Notes under the pieces: generated by a model
What the model saw: only the letters and a program-made list of their open reading frames with translations
Told to the model about the DNA's origin: nothing
Databases searched by the model: none
Source: Maribacter sp. 1_MG-2023
GTDB taxonomy: Bacteria; Bacteroidota; Bacteroidia; Flavobacteriales; Flavobacteriaceae
Assembly (NCBI RefSeq): GCF_030547005.1
Contig: NZ_JAUOPN010000001.1
Span: 496,001-560,000, forward strand
Length of the DNA: 64,000 bases
Direction of reading: 5' to 3'
Made by a program: the position numbers and the translations under genes
Shown: piece after piece, positions 36,561 to 45,216 of the stretch
Numbering within the stretch: position 1 is the stretch's first letter
How the letters are laid out: each line of letters starts with the position of its first letter

Positions 36561-36965
36561 TTATTTCTTAAGTTCAACATTCATAATTCTCTCCAAATCT
36601 CTATACTTAATTGGTTTTATAAAATAATCTGTTATTTCTGGATAGGTTTTGGCGTGATCAACATCTTCGCCATTTATAGAAGAGGTTAGCATAATAATTT
36701 TTATTTTCTTCTCAATCTTTGTTGCCACTGTTTGAAAATCTTTAACAAAATCAAAGCCGTTTAAAATGGGCATATTTAAATCAAGGAAAATAATATCTGG
36801 TAATTCGTCTAAAGAAGCATACTTATCTTGAATCAGTTTTAATGGTTGTACCGAATCTGGAAAATCGATAATTCTAGAAATCGACAATTGTTTAAGATAT
36901 CGTTTCATTACATATTTGGAGATATCGTCATCGTCGATAACCCAAACCAATGGTTCTTGGTTCAT
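36561..36965 (-). CDS. Single-domain response regulator
   Basis: 134 aa, receiver domain only. WVIDDDDISKYVMKRYL (8-24) gives the acidic pocket, Asp62 in IIFLDLNMPILNGFDF is the phospho-acceptor, LTSS near 98 and FIKPIKYRDL near 119 complete the site. No cognate kinase is adjacent. It resembles the receiver encoded at 28775, so the PAS kinase there could be a partner (inference). A weak LytTR-like repeat pair lies 80-110 bp upstream. Confidence 0.93.
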   Translation of the reverse strand: MNQEPLVWVIDDDDISKYVMKRYLKQLSISRIIDFPDSVQPLKLIQDKYASLDELPDIIFLDLNMPILNGFDFVKDFQTVATKIEKKIKIIMLTSSINGEDVDHAKTYPEITDYFIKPIKYRDLERIMNVELKK

Positions 36966-37046
36966 AATAATTGTAATTAATGGTACTTGGTGTCTTTGTA
37001 TTAATAACGGCCAGTTGTAATATAATAGTATTCGTAAAATGTATAG

Positions 37047-37076
37047 ATGAGCAATTTACAAGTATAAATAGTTGGT
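37047..37076 (-). promoter_or_regulatory. Weak LytTR-like repeat pair before the lone response regulator
   Basis: On the minus strand ATTGCTCAT (37055-37047), followed by CTATAC, and ACCAACTAT (37076-37068), followed by TTATAC, are 21 bp apart. TCATCTATAC is shared with the second repeat before the PAS kinase (27546-27555 region). Each nine-mer fits the LytTR consensus at only about 6 of 9 positions. Confidence 0.3.
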
Positions 37077-37273
37077 ATTTATGTGTGTAATTATTCTTTT
37101 TTATTTAATATCAAATTGATTTACAGTGTTTTATATTTTTGTTTGCCTTGTTTATTTGCTCAATATCTTTTTGGTAACTATGTGCTTAATAGTTGAGTTT
37201 TGCTCAAAATACCTTAGGTGAATCCATTTTTATACTATAACATAATCACTTATTTAACCACAATTTAGCGAAT

Positions 37274-37301
37274 GTTAATTGTTCAATTAACGGTACCTTT
37301 G
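37274..37301 (+). promoter_or_regulatory. Palindromic operator candidate plus -7 box of the MATE gene
   Basis: GTTAATTG-TT-CAATTAAC (37274-37291) is a perfect 8+8 palindrome ending 2 bp before the -7 box TACCTTTG (37294-37301). A repressor dimer bound there would block the promoter. The start codon follows 20 nt later. Confidence 0.5.
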
Positions 37302-37321
37302 CCAAAAATTTAGTTTAGGTT

Positions 37322-38689
37322 TTGTTACAGAATTACACCAAAGAATTTCGTTATAATATTAAGCTTTCTGTTCCTGTTATTTTAGGAATGTTGGGTCACA
37401 CCTTTGTACAATTGGCTGATAATATTATGGTCGGTCAATTAGGTACTGCAGAACTAGCTGCGGTATCTCTAGGTAATAGTTTTGTTTTTATTGCTATGTC
37501 TTTAGGTATCGGTTTTTCTACAGCAATTACACCATTGGTTGCCGAGGCAGATGGAGCTGGTGCCAAAGAAAATGCTAAAAGCGCCTTAAAGCATGGTCTG
37601 CTATTATGTACTGTTTTAGGTTTAACATTATTTGCACTCATTTTATTGGCGAAACCTATCATGTATGCAATGAAACAACCTATTGAGGTAGTTGAATTAG
37701 CATTGCCATATTTAGATTTGGTAGCTTTCTCATTGGTACCTTTAATAATTTTTCAAGCATTTAAGCAGTTTTCCGAAGGCTTGTCTCAGACCAAATACCC
37801 CATGTATGCAACTATCGTTGCTAACGTCATTAATATTGTTTTAAACTACCTTTTGATTTTTGGTAATTTCGGATTTCCCGAAATGGGTATAGTTGGTGCT
37901 GCTATTGGTACCTTGGTATCAAGAGTTTTCATGGTACTTTATCTTTGGTTTATTTTAAAAACGAAAGAAAAGTTTAAGTACTACGTAACCGGATTCAATT
38001 TTTCTAAAATTGAAAAAACGGTGATGAAAAAGATTGTAGAGTTAGGGTTTCCTTCTGCTTTACAGATGTTTTTTGAGGTTGGTATTTTTACATCGGCAGT
38101 ATGGTTAAGTGGTGTTCTTGGTAAAAATGCCCAAGCCGCAAACCAAATAGCACTTAATTTAAGTAGTATGACCTTTATGTTCGGTATGGGTCTTGGTGTT
38201 ACGGCAATGATAAGGGTAGGTAATCAAAAGGGTTTATCAAACTTTAAAGAGTTAAGACGAATAGCACAGTCCATATTCCTATTAACTTTCTTACTCGAAA
38301 TTGTTTTTGCCGCGCTTTTCTTAATCGGTAGGCATTGGTTTCCGTCGTTATATTTAGATATAGAAGACATTACTAATTTTGCCGATAATACAGAGGTATT
38401 GGTCATCGCCGCAGAACTATTATTGGTTGCAGCTTTCTTTCAAATATCAGACGGAGTTCAGGTAGTTGTTTTGGGCGCTCTACGTGGGTTGCAAGATGTA
38501 AAAATACCTACCCTAATAACGTTTATTTCGTATTGGTTAATCGGTTTCCCTGTCAGTTATTATTTATGTCTTCATACAGATTTAAAGAGTACCGGAATTT
38601 GGATTGGCTTACTGACCGGACTAACGGCATCGGCTATTATGTTGTATCTTCGATTTAATTATTTAACTAAAAAATTAATTGCCGCATAA
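37322..38689 (+). CDS. MATE-family multidrug/Na+ efflux transporter
   Basis: 455 aa, 12 predicted membrane helices. LSVPVILGMLGHTFVQLADNIM (about 15-36) and GQLGTAELAAVSLG are the NorM-type start. The second half repeats the fold from EKTVMKKIVELGFPSALQMFF (about 231). MATE pumps export cationic drugs or metabolites in exchange for Na+ or H+. The start is TTG at 37322; the next Met is inside helix 1. A palindrome abutting its -7 box suggests a dedicated repressor, but no regulator gene is adjacent. Confidence 0.93.
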   Translation: MLQNYTKEFRYNIKLSVPVILGMLGHTFVQLADNIMVGQLGTAELAAVSLGNSFVFIAMSLGIGFSTAITPLVAEADGAGAKENAKSALKHGLLLCTVLGLTLFALILLAKPIMYAMKQPIEVVELALPYLDLVAFSLVPLIIFQAFKQFSEGLSQTKYPMYATIVANVINIVLNYLLIFGNFGFPEMGIVGAAIGTLVSRVFMVLYLWFILKTKEKFKYYVTGFNFSKIEKTVMKKIVELGFPSALQMFFEVGIFTSAVWLSGVLGKNAQAANQIALNLSSMTFMFGMGLGVTAMIRVGNQKGLSNFKELRRIAQSIFLLTFLLEIVFAALFLIGRHWFPSLYLDIEDITNFADNTEVLVIAAELLLVAAFFQISDGVQVVVLGALRGLQDVKIPTLITFISYWLIGFPVSYYLCLHTDLKSTGIWIGLLTGLTASAIMLYLRFNYLTKKLIAA

Positions 38690-38746
38690 CGATCTATTTA
38701 TGGTCGTTAACAACAATTATATTTCAACTTATAGATTATAATTTTT

Positions 38747-38974
38747 ATGGAATTTCCGAAATTTTTATTGGGTGATAATACAGATTACCCTACAGCAATA
38801 TTTGTAGTACACACCGAGTTTCCAAGGTTTATAATCAACCTAGAAGATGATGAGGTAGAATGGCTTGAAGAATTCTCTAAGGAAGATGAAAAGGAATTGG
38901 AAGAAGAAGCCGAAAACTTAATTAAAGACGCAACTGCATTTTACGATCGAGAAGTGTCTAGATACGAAGATTAA
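38747..38974 (+). CDS. Small acidic protein of unknown function
   Basis: 75 aa, strongly acidic (MEFPKFLLGDNTDYPTAIF, then NLEDDEVEWLEEFSKEDEKE). No signal peptide or membrane segment. An N-terminal beta-like half is followed by a charged helical half (about 38-75). I do not recognise a named family. It looks real because it lies between MATE and PAP2 genes on the same strand, 57 bp after the former and 5 bp before the latter, and its composition is protein-like. Confidence 0.78.
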   Translation: MEFPKFLLGDNTDYPTAIFVVHTEFPRFIINLEDDEVEWLEEFSKEDEKELEEEAENLIKDATAFYDREVSRYED

Positions 38975-38979
38975 CGATT

Positions 38980-39549
38980 ATGCTTGAAGCGCTTTTACAG
39001 TTAGATAAAGAGTTTTTTTTATACCTCAACGGATTGGGTACACCAAAATGGGATACTTTTTTTCAGTTCATCACCAACAAACTGAGTGCCGTACCTCTAT
39101 ATATATTCTTGCTGATACTTTCGTTTCAGAAATATGGAGGTAAGAAAACCATGGTACTCTTAGTTTCTATTGCTCTTTTAATAACAGTTACAGATCAATT
39201 AGGTAATTTTTTTAAGTACGGTGTTGCTCGATTACGACCTTGCCATGACCTAGAGGTTGAACCATACATGCGTTTAGTAAAAAGTTACTGCGGCGGTAAA
39301 TTCGGTTATTTTTCGGCCCATGCGTCAAACTCATTTGCAATAGCAGTGTTTTTTGGCAGTATTTTAAAATCTAGCATTAAGTATTTAGGGGTATTCTTAG
39401 TACTGTGGGCAGCCTTGGTAGCATTTAGTCGCGTGTATATTGGAGTTCATTTTCCACTTGATATTATTACCGGTGCTGTAATAGGCTCGCTATTCGGCTG
39501 GTTGTTTGTAAAGTTATTTATATTTGCACTTCGCAAATTCTCCCTATGA
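38980..39549 (+). CDS. PAP2-family membrane phosphatase
   Basis: 189 aa, about six helices. The three phosphatase motifs are KYGVARLRP (about 75-83, the KX6RP motif), FSAHASNS (about 109, SxH type) and SRVYIGVHFPLDIITG (about 150, SRX5HX3D). The family removes phosphate from lipid pyrophosphates or lipid A, e.g. undecaprenyl-PP or LpxE/F-type substrates. Its stop overlaps the ATG of the GT39 gene by 4 nt, so the two are translated together. It may recycle the polyprenyl carrier released by that transferase (inference). Confidence 0.9.
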   Translation: MLEALLQLDKEFFLYLNGLGTPKWDTFFQFITNKLSAVPLYIFLLILSFQKYGGKKTMVLLVSIALLITVTDQLGNFFKYGVARLRPCHDLEVEPYMRLVKSYCGGKFGYFSAHASNSFAIAVFFGSILKSSIKYLGVFLVLWAALVAFSRVYIGVHFPLDIITGAVIGSLFGWLFVKLFIFALRKFSL

Positions 39550-41204
39550 TATCTAATCTAAGGTACTGGTTTTTAATTCTTTTAATTTTCTTGGTATACG
39601 TTGCAGGTATGTTTGTAACGTTGTTTGAAAATGATTCTGCACAGTTTTCTGTGATGGCCATGAGAATGGTGCAAGAGAATGATTTTTTCAGCCTCTTTAA
39701 AGGTCCTGAAGAGTATTTAGATAAGCCGCACATGCATTACTGGCTGGCAGCCCTATCGTATAAAATTTTTGGTATTCATGATTGGTCTTATCGTATTCCA
39801 GGTATATTAGCCACCTTATTGGCTGCTTATAGTTGTTATGGTCTGGGTAGTCTACTTTATAATAAACATGTTGGTAAACTAGCTGCATTGGTTTTTATGA
39901 CTGCGCAGACTATTGTTTTGGGTGCTATTGATGTTCGTACAGATGCTGTGTTAACAGGCTTCAGTATTTTAGCGATTTGGCAACTGGCAAAATATATAGA
40001 GAAAGGCAGTTTGTCTGCAATTGCAATTGGTGCTTTTGCAGCAGGTATTGCATTCTCTACCAAAGGGCAAATTGCTCTTTTGGTAATAGGATTGCCCATA
40101 CTTTGTCATTTATTTTATACCGGTAAATGGAAAGCTTTTTTAAGCTGGAAAGTGCTATTGGCATTATTAGTATTTGCAGTGACAATAACACCAATGTTAT
40201 ATGCTTATTATTTACAATTTGATCTGCATCCAGAAAAGGTGATTCGTGGTAAAGACCACCGTAGTGGTATATTTTTCATTTTTTGGGAACAAAGCTTTGA
40301 ACGTTTAAGCGGTGAAGGTATCGGTAAGAATAGTAGCGATTACTTTTTCTTCTTTCATACATTCTTATGGGTTTTTCTTCCTTGGACTATTTTAGGGATT
40401 ACGGCATTTTACACTAAAATACAGGCATTTATAAAGCATAAATTTAAGAACGTTCAAGATTCTGAATTTTTAACTGTTGGTGGTATCGCATTAATATTTA
40501 TCATCATCAGTTTTGCCCAGTTCAAATTGCCACATTATTTGAACATTACTATTCCATTATTTGCAGTTATAACCGCTGCTTATATCTATAATTTATATAC
40601 GGCAAATAAAGAAAAAACGTTGAAGTATTTAATGATAGGGCAATACTTTGTGCTTAGCATAGTATTCATCGCTTCTGCTTTAATATGTTTTTACGTCTTC
40701 AAATTAAGAAGTGTAGTGGCATATGTGTTTTTAATTGGAGCGGCAATACTAATCATCTATTATGCTTTAAAAAGGGAAGGGGTATATATGAAATTGGTTA
40801 CGATTTCAGTTTGTGCATCACTACTTTTAAATGCTGTTTTAAACTTACATTTTTATCCTAATTTATTAGACTACCAAGGTGGGTCTTCAATGTCTAAAGT
40901 CATTGCAGAAAAAAATATTCCGGTAGATCGAGTTTATAAAGTTGGTAAAGACTATACGTGGTCTTTAGATTTTTACAATCAATTTCCTGTTCAAATTACG
41001 ACCGCAGAGGATTTAAAAGACAAAAAAGATATTTGGGTATATGTCAATGATGATGAGATGGCTATACTTGAAGAAAAAGGCTTTGATTGGGACTCTCAAC
41101 TCTCGGTAGATCAATTTAGAATAACACGATTGCAAGCCAAATTCTTAAACCCGAATACACGTAAGAAAGTAACTCGTAAAATGCACTTGTTACATATTTA
41201 TTGA
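39546..41204 (+). CDS. GT39/ArnT-like membrane glycosyltransferase
   Basis: 552 aa, about 12 hydrophobic helices, then a C-terminal soluble part (about 440-552). LFENDSAQFSVMAMRMVQENDFF (about 21-43) is the first periplasmic loop with the acidic catalytic-site residues. LDKPHMHYWLAALSYKIFG (about 59) and RIPGILATLLAAYS follow the ArnT/PMT pattern. Such enzymes move a sugar from polyprenyl phosphate to lipid A, protein or glycan outside the inner membrane. Four genes around it (PAP2, GT2, AglD-like) give a coherent membrane glycosylation module. Acceptor unknown. Confidence 0.88.
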   Translation: MISNLRYWFLILLIFLVYVAGMFVTLFENDSAQFSVMAMRMVQENDFFSLFKGPEEYLDKPHMHYWLAALSYKIFGIHDWSYRIPGILATLLAAYSCYGLGSLLYNKHVGKLAALVFMTAQTIVLGAIDVRTDAVLTGFSILAIWQLAKYIEKGSLSAIAIGAFAAGIAFSTKGQIALLVIGLPILCHLFYTGKWKAFLSWKVLLALLVFAVTITPMLYAYYLQFDLHPEKVIRGKDHRSGIFFIFWEQSFERLSGEGIGKNSSDYFFFFHTFLWVFLPWTILGITAFYTKIQAFIKHKFKNVQDSEFLTVGGIALIFIIISFAQFKLPHYLNITIPLFAVITAAYIYNLYTANKEKTLKYLMIGQYFVLSIVFIASALICFYVFKLRSVVAYVFLIGAAILIIYYALKREGVYMKLVTISVCASLLLNAVLNLHFYPNLLDYQGGSSMSKVIAEKNIPVDRVYKVGKDYTWSLDFYNQFPVQITTAEDLKDKKDIWVYVNDDEMAILEEKGFDWDSQLSVDQFRITRLQAKFLNPNTRKKVTRKMHLLHIY

Positions 41205-41207
41205 ACA

Positions 41208-42101
41208 CTACTCGTTGGCTGATTGATTTGAAGTATGCGCCAATTCCAATTTAATTTTCTTAAAGTGATACCATACGCCAATAAATGAAACTATAGCTGT
41301 TATTAAGAAGAATAGCACACTTACGCCAACAGATATATTTTGGTCTAGTCCCAATAGTTTTGCGCCGTAGAAGAAGGTTACTTCGCGGCTTCCTATGCCT
41401 CCTAATGTTAACGGTACTACCGCTACTATAGATGAAATTAAGAAAATGATGAGGTATGAAATTTGATTCATTTCAATATTCAGGGCAAGTAGAATAAACC
41501 AAATACAAATTAATTGTGCCAATTGTACCAAAGCAGATAATGCTGTGGTTTTCCAGAATATAGTTAATACATAATTGAAAAATTTCTTATTCAATAACCA
41601 AAATACAATAACTGATATTGGTATTGCAGAAAGTAATATCCAACGATATCCATCTAAAATTTCAGCATTATGAAAAGCCAATAATCCGCAGGCGTAAATA
41701 AACAATAATAATAGTCCGCCCAGACGATCTAAGACTAGCACACTCACCATTTTTTTGGTTTTGACATCAAAGGTTTTCTTAAGAATATAGCCTTTGTATG
41801 CATCGCCGCCAATACCACCAGGCAAGAATAAATTGTAGAACATACCTAACAGATACAACTTAAAATTGCTTGCATTTGTAAGCATGATGTTAAGCCTATG
41901 AAAATATAGATTTAAACGTATTGCCCCAATGAATTTAGAAAGTATAAAGAATATGGCAGCTAAGACTAAGTAAAGCGGATTACTCTTCATCAGTATGTCT
42001 TTTATCTCACTTACATTTATTTTAGTGAAAATGAAATAAATTAAAACGGCACTGATCAGTACTTTTAATCCGGTGGTTACTTTCTTATTTAACTTCGCCA
42101 C
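41208..42101 (-). CDS. AglD/LPG-synthase-TM-like flippase
   Basis: 297 aa with about eight helices (UPF0104/PF03706). LFLPGGIGGDAYKGYILKKTF (about 92-112), VLVLDRLGGLLLLF and VVPLTLGGIGSREVTFFYG (about 231) are the family marks. The soluble lysyltransferase domain of MprF is absent. Related proteins are thought to help move glycolipids or polyprenyl-linked sugars. The start is GTG at 42101, overlapping the upstream GT2 gene by 17 nt, so the pair is coupled. It converges with the GT39 gene with a 3-bp gap. Confidence 0.87.
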   Translation of the reverse strand: MAKLNKKVTTGLKVLISAVLIYFIFTKINVSEIKDILMKSNPLYLVLAAIFFILSKFIGAIRLNLYFHRLNIMLTNASNFKLYLLGMFYNLFLPGGIGGDAYKGYILKKTFDVKTKKMVSVLVLDRLGGLLLLFIYACGLLAFHNAEILDGYRWILLSAIPISVIVFWLLNKKFFNYVLTIFWKTTALSALVQLAQLICIWFILLALNIEMNQISYLIIFLISSIVAVVPLTLGGIGSREVTFFYGAKLLGLDQNISVGVSVLFFLITAIVSFIGVWYHFKKIKLELAHTSNQSANE

Positions 42102-43044
42102 CTACACTAACTTTTTTAATGCGATATGGTCTTTTGTTCTGAGATTCATAATAAGTACGTATTAATAATTCCATTACAATACCTATTGTGAATAGTTGAA
42201 TACCTGCAAATATCAACATCATACCAAATGTCAATAAAGGTCTTGTTCCAATATCTTCACCAAAACCGAGCTTTACAATCAATAAATAAAGATTGATAAG
42301 AACACCTGCCGAAATCATTAAAAAACCAGAGATACCGAATAGGTGAATTGGGCGTTGAAAGTATTTACGAATAAAAAGTAATAGCATCATGTCTGCAACT
42401 ACTTTAAACACGCGCTCTAATCCGTATTTAGAAACCCCTGCATGACGAGCATGGTGTTTTACAGGAACTTGCTTTATTTGTCCGCCTTCAAGAAATGCGA
42501 GAAGGGTAATAAACCTGTGCATTTCACCATATAGATTTAAGTCTTTGGCTATATCTTTTGTAAAAACTTTTAAGGCACAACCATTATCTTTAATATCTAA
42601 TTTGGTAACTCGGCGTACCAGAAAATTAGCAATTTTAGAAGGTATTTTTTTAACAAGAGAATCTTTTCGTTTTTGACGAATACCAGTGACAACATCATAT
42701 TCTCCACTAACGGCATAGGTTAGCATTTGTGGAATATCAGACGGGTCATTTTGTAAATCGCCGTCCATGGTAATAATATACTCTCCTTCTGCATAGTCAA
42801 GACCTGCCGCCAAGGCTAAACTCTGACCGTAATTTTTCTTCAACTCAATTAAATGAACCTTTTCATCTTTAAGACCTTTGACTACTTTTTTGGTTTTGTC
42901 GGTTGAAAAATCATCTATGTAAATAATTTGATAATCGTAGCCAACCAAGCTTTCGTGTATCTTTTGTGTTAAAAGAGCCGCATTGTCTTGTTCGTTATAT
43001 AAAGGAACAACTACCGAAAGTAGGGAAGTGGTAACAGGTTGCAT
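42085..43044 (-). CDS. Polyprenyl-phosphate glycosyltransferase, GT2 (DPM1/ArnC-like)
   Basis: 319 aa. The GT2 domain has LSVVVPLYNEQDNAALL (about 8-24), IIYIDDFSTDKTKKVV, ALAAGLDYAEGEYIITMDGDLQND (DxD, about 77-100) and RRVTKLDIKDNGCALKVF. Two C-terminal membrane helices follow (about 235-300, PIHLFGISGFLMISAGVLIN). These enzymes load a sugar on undecaprenyl phosphate at the cytoplasmic face. It would supply the donor for the convergent GT39 enzyme, with the coupled flippase-like protein between (inference). A TAACTTTG box lies 23 nt upstream. Confidence 0.92.
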   Translation of the reverse strand: MQPVTTSLLSVVVPLYNEQDNAALLTQKIHESLVGYDYQIIYIDDFSTDKTKKVVKGLKDEKVHLIELKKNYGQSLALAAGLDYAEGEYIITMDGDLQNDPSDIPQMLTYAVSGEYDVVTGIRQKRKDSLVKKIPSKIANFLVRRVTKLDIKDNGCALKVFTKDIAKDLNLYGEMHRFITLLAFLEGGQIKQVPVKHHARHAGVSKYGLERVFKVVADMMLLLFIRKYFQRPIHLFGISGFLMISAGVLINLYLLIVKLGFGEDIGTRPLLTFGMMLIFAGIQLFTIGIVMELLIRTYYESQNKRPYRIKKVSVGGEVK

Positions 43045-43066
43045 TGGGTTGTTTTTTGAATAGGTG

Positions 43067-43074
43067 CAAAGTTA
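43067..43074 (-). promoter_or_regulatory. -7 box TAACTTTG for the GT2-flippase pair
   Basis: A perfect TAnnTTTG on the minus strand, 23 nt before the ATG at 43044. Confidence 0.5.
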
Positions 43075-43127
43075 TGTTTTTTATCCTTAAGATAATGTAC
43101 AGGAACGGTAGTTACATTATAAAGGAT

Positions 43128-44117
43128 TTAGTGCTGTTTTATAGCCTTTAAGAGCTTTTCTGCAGCTAAAAAAGGAGAGATATTACCGCTAATAACTTCT
43201 TTTTTTAATTTTGGTAGCATTTCTTTGGTTTTCGGATGATGGTAGAATTCAGTTAATAGTTCTTGCTCTAGGTATTGAATCAACCAATTTTCATTTTGTT
43301 GTTGTCTATTAGCATTAAAATATCCGGATGCCTTCATGCTTGTACAATAGGTATCTATTAACTGCCAAATTTCGTCTAGGCCTCTATTTTCAATTGCAGA
43401 ACAGGTCAGCACTTCCGGAGTCCAACCATTTTCTTTGGGCGGAAACATATGTAATGCTCGGGTAAATTCCATCCTCGCAAAATCTGTTCGTTTTATATTA
43501 TCTCCGTCTGCTTTTGTAATAACAATAGCATCTGCCATTTCAATAATTCCTCTTTTTATCCCCTGTAACTCATCACCAGCACCAGCCAATTTTAATAATA
43601 AAAAGAAATCTACCATATCATGAACAGCTGTTTCGCTTTGCCCAACACCAATAGTTTCTATTAGAATACAATTGAAACCTGCCGCTTCTAAAATATGAAT
43701 GCTTTCTCTTGTTTTACGGGTTACACCACCTAATGAAGAACCCGAAGCTGAAGGTCTTATGTAGGCATTGGGGTTTTTAACCAATTCTTCCATACGAGTT
43801 TTATCGCCAAGTATGCTACCTTTTGTTCTACTACTAGAAGGGTCTACGGTAAGCACGGCCACCTTTTTGCCTAAACTGGTTAGTATGCCACCAAATTGTT
43901 CTATAAAGGTGCTTTTTCCGGCACCTGGTACACCAGTAATACCAATTCTTATAGAATCATGCTTTTTTGAAATACAACCAGCAATAATTTCATTAGCGAT
44001 TATGCGATGCTCTGGTTTAGTACTTTCAACTATGGTAATAGCCTTGCTTACTATGGCAACATTATTGGCATAGATACCTTCAAGAAATTCTGATATAGTA
44101 ATATTGGCTAAATTCAT
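43128..44117 (-). CDS. meaB: Methylmalonyl-CoA mutase-associated GTPase MeaB
   Basis: 329 aa G3E-family P-loop GTPase. Walker A IGITGVPGAGKSTFIEQFG (about 58-76), VAVLTVDPSSSRTKGSILGD (about 90), RPSASGSSLGGVTRKTRE, ILIETIGVGQSET (switch II) and VITKADGDN (guanine specificity) are intact. It guards B12-dependent methylmalonyl-CoA mutase during cofactor loading and turnover. The mutase genes are not adjacent, which is common in this phylum. It is a single gene between GT2 and galM. Confidence 0.95.
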   Translation of the reverse strand: MNLANITISEFLEGIYANNVAIVSKAITIVESTKPEHRIIANEIIAGCISKKHDSIRIGITGVPGAGKSTFIEQFGGILTSLGKKVAVLTVDPSSSRTKGSILGDKTRMEELVKNPNAYIRPSASGSSLGGVTRKTRESIHILEAAGFNCILIETIGVGQSETAVHDMVDFFLLLKLAGAGDELQGIKRGIIEMADAIVITKADGDNIKRTDFARMEFTRALHMFPPKENGWTPEVLTCSAIENRGLDEIWQLIDTYCTSMKASGYFNANRQQQNENWLIQYLEQELLTEFYHHPKTKEMLPKLKKEVISGNISPFLAAEKLLKAIKQH

Positions 44118-44197
44118 TGTAACTACTTATTTCATTGAAAGTAAAAGGTGCTATTTGTAATTGGGGAATATAATATTAGAAGCGTTCCATGTTATAT

Positions 44198-45112
44198 TTA
44201 GCTTGGAGTTATAATATCAAATTTAAAGATAGATATGTTATTGTAGATATCGCCAGGTCTTAAGAGGCTTTTAGGAAAATCTGGTTGATTAGGTGCATCT
44301 GGGTAGTTCTGTGCCTCAAAACAAATTCCGGGAAAATCTGGTGGAGTATACACTACCAAAGCTGGTTGGTTGGTATATACTTTCATATTAATACCAGAAG
44401 TCTTTGATTGTATTTCTACAACTTTCTCATTACCAATATCCTTAACAAAAATAGAGTCTAACCTTTGTACACCTATTTTTCTAGGTAAAAGAAAATCGTA
44501 TTCCGTTTTACGCACAGGTATTATATCGCCAGTTGGCAATAAGTTTTCTTTGGTTTCTAATTTGTAAGGGCAATTCAATTGTAATTCATAATCATCTATA
44601 TACGGGTTATCATCTAGTTTAAAATAAGAATGATTGGTAAGATTAATAACCGTACTTCTATCAGTTATTCCTTCATAAATAATTTGTAATGCGTTATCCA
44701 TTAATTTATAGGTAACGCTAACAGATAAATTTCCGGGGTAGCCTTCTTCTAAATGTTTACTGATATAGCTAAGTTTTACGAAAGGTTTATCGCTTTGATC
44801 TACTTCATCTATCGTCCAATATTTTTGATGAAAACCTTCTTTGCCGCCATGTAGGTGTACACCATCTTCTTGAAACACATCGTAACGAGCTCTATCGATT
44901 ACAAATCCGCCATTAGAAATTCTTCCTGCATATCGACCTACACTGGCACCTAAAACATTATCATCTAAACGATATCTACTTGGGTGGTTGTACCCAACTA
45001 CTACATTTGTGTACTCGCCATCTGCAACTTTTACAAGTAACTTTTGAATGGTAGCGCCATAATCAAGCACCATGAGTGTTAAATAGGCATTGGAAATTGT
45101 AACTTGTTTCAA
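44198..45112 (-). CDS. galM: Aldose 1-epimerase
   Basis: 304 aa beta-sandwich mutarotase. Landmarks are GATIQKLLVKVADGEY (about 19-34), ASVGRYAGRISNG, LHGGKEGFHQKYW (about 84, catalytic-site His), NLTNHSYFKL (about 150, second His) and GICFEAQNYPDAPNQPDFP near 265 (catalytic Glu). It interconverts alpha and beta anomers of galactose or glucose. The length is slightly short but complete, and there is no signal peptide. It stands alone, divergent from the ECF sigma gene. Confidence 0.93.
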   Translation of the reverse strand: MKQVTISNAYLTLMVLDYGATIQKLLVKVADGEYTNVVVGYNHPSRYRLDDNVLGASVGRYAGRISNGGFVIDRARYDVFQEDGVHLHGGKEGFHQKYWTIDEVDQSDKPFVKLSYISKHLEEGYPGNLSVSVTYKLMDNALQIIYEGITDRSTVINLTNHSYFKLDDNPYIDDYELQLNCPYKLETKENLLPTGDIIPVRKTEYDFLLPRKIGVQRLDSIFVKDIGNEKVVEIQSKTSGINMKVYTNQPALVVYTPPDFPGICFEAQNYPDAPNQPDFPKSLLRPGDIYNNISIFKFDIITPS

Positions 45113-45216
45113 AGGAAATATTTAATAGTGTGTTGTAAAAATAAAAATTTTTGCAACATTCTATTTTTTATATCGTCCTTATTATAGCAACAAACTAAAA
45201 CCAATCTAATTAATTC

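Larger units (their letters stand above)
36966..37321. other. 356-bp AT-rich intergenic region
   Basis: Divergent upstream region of the lone response regulator (minus) and the MATE pump (plus). It holds a weak 21-bp-spaced repeat pair (37047-37076), an 18-bp palindrome (37274-37291) and a TACCTTTG box (37294-37301). The middle (37080-37260) is AT-rich and shows no open frame of note. Confidence 0.7.
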
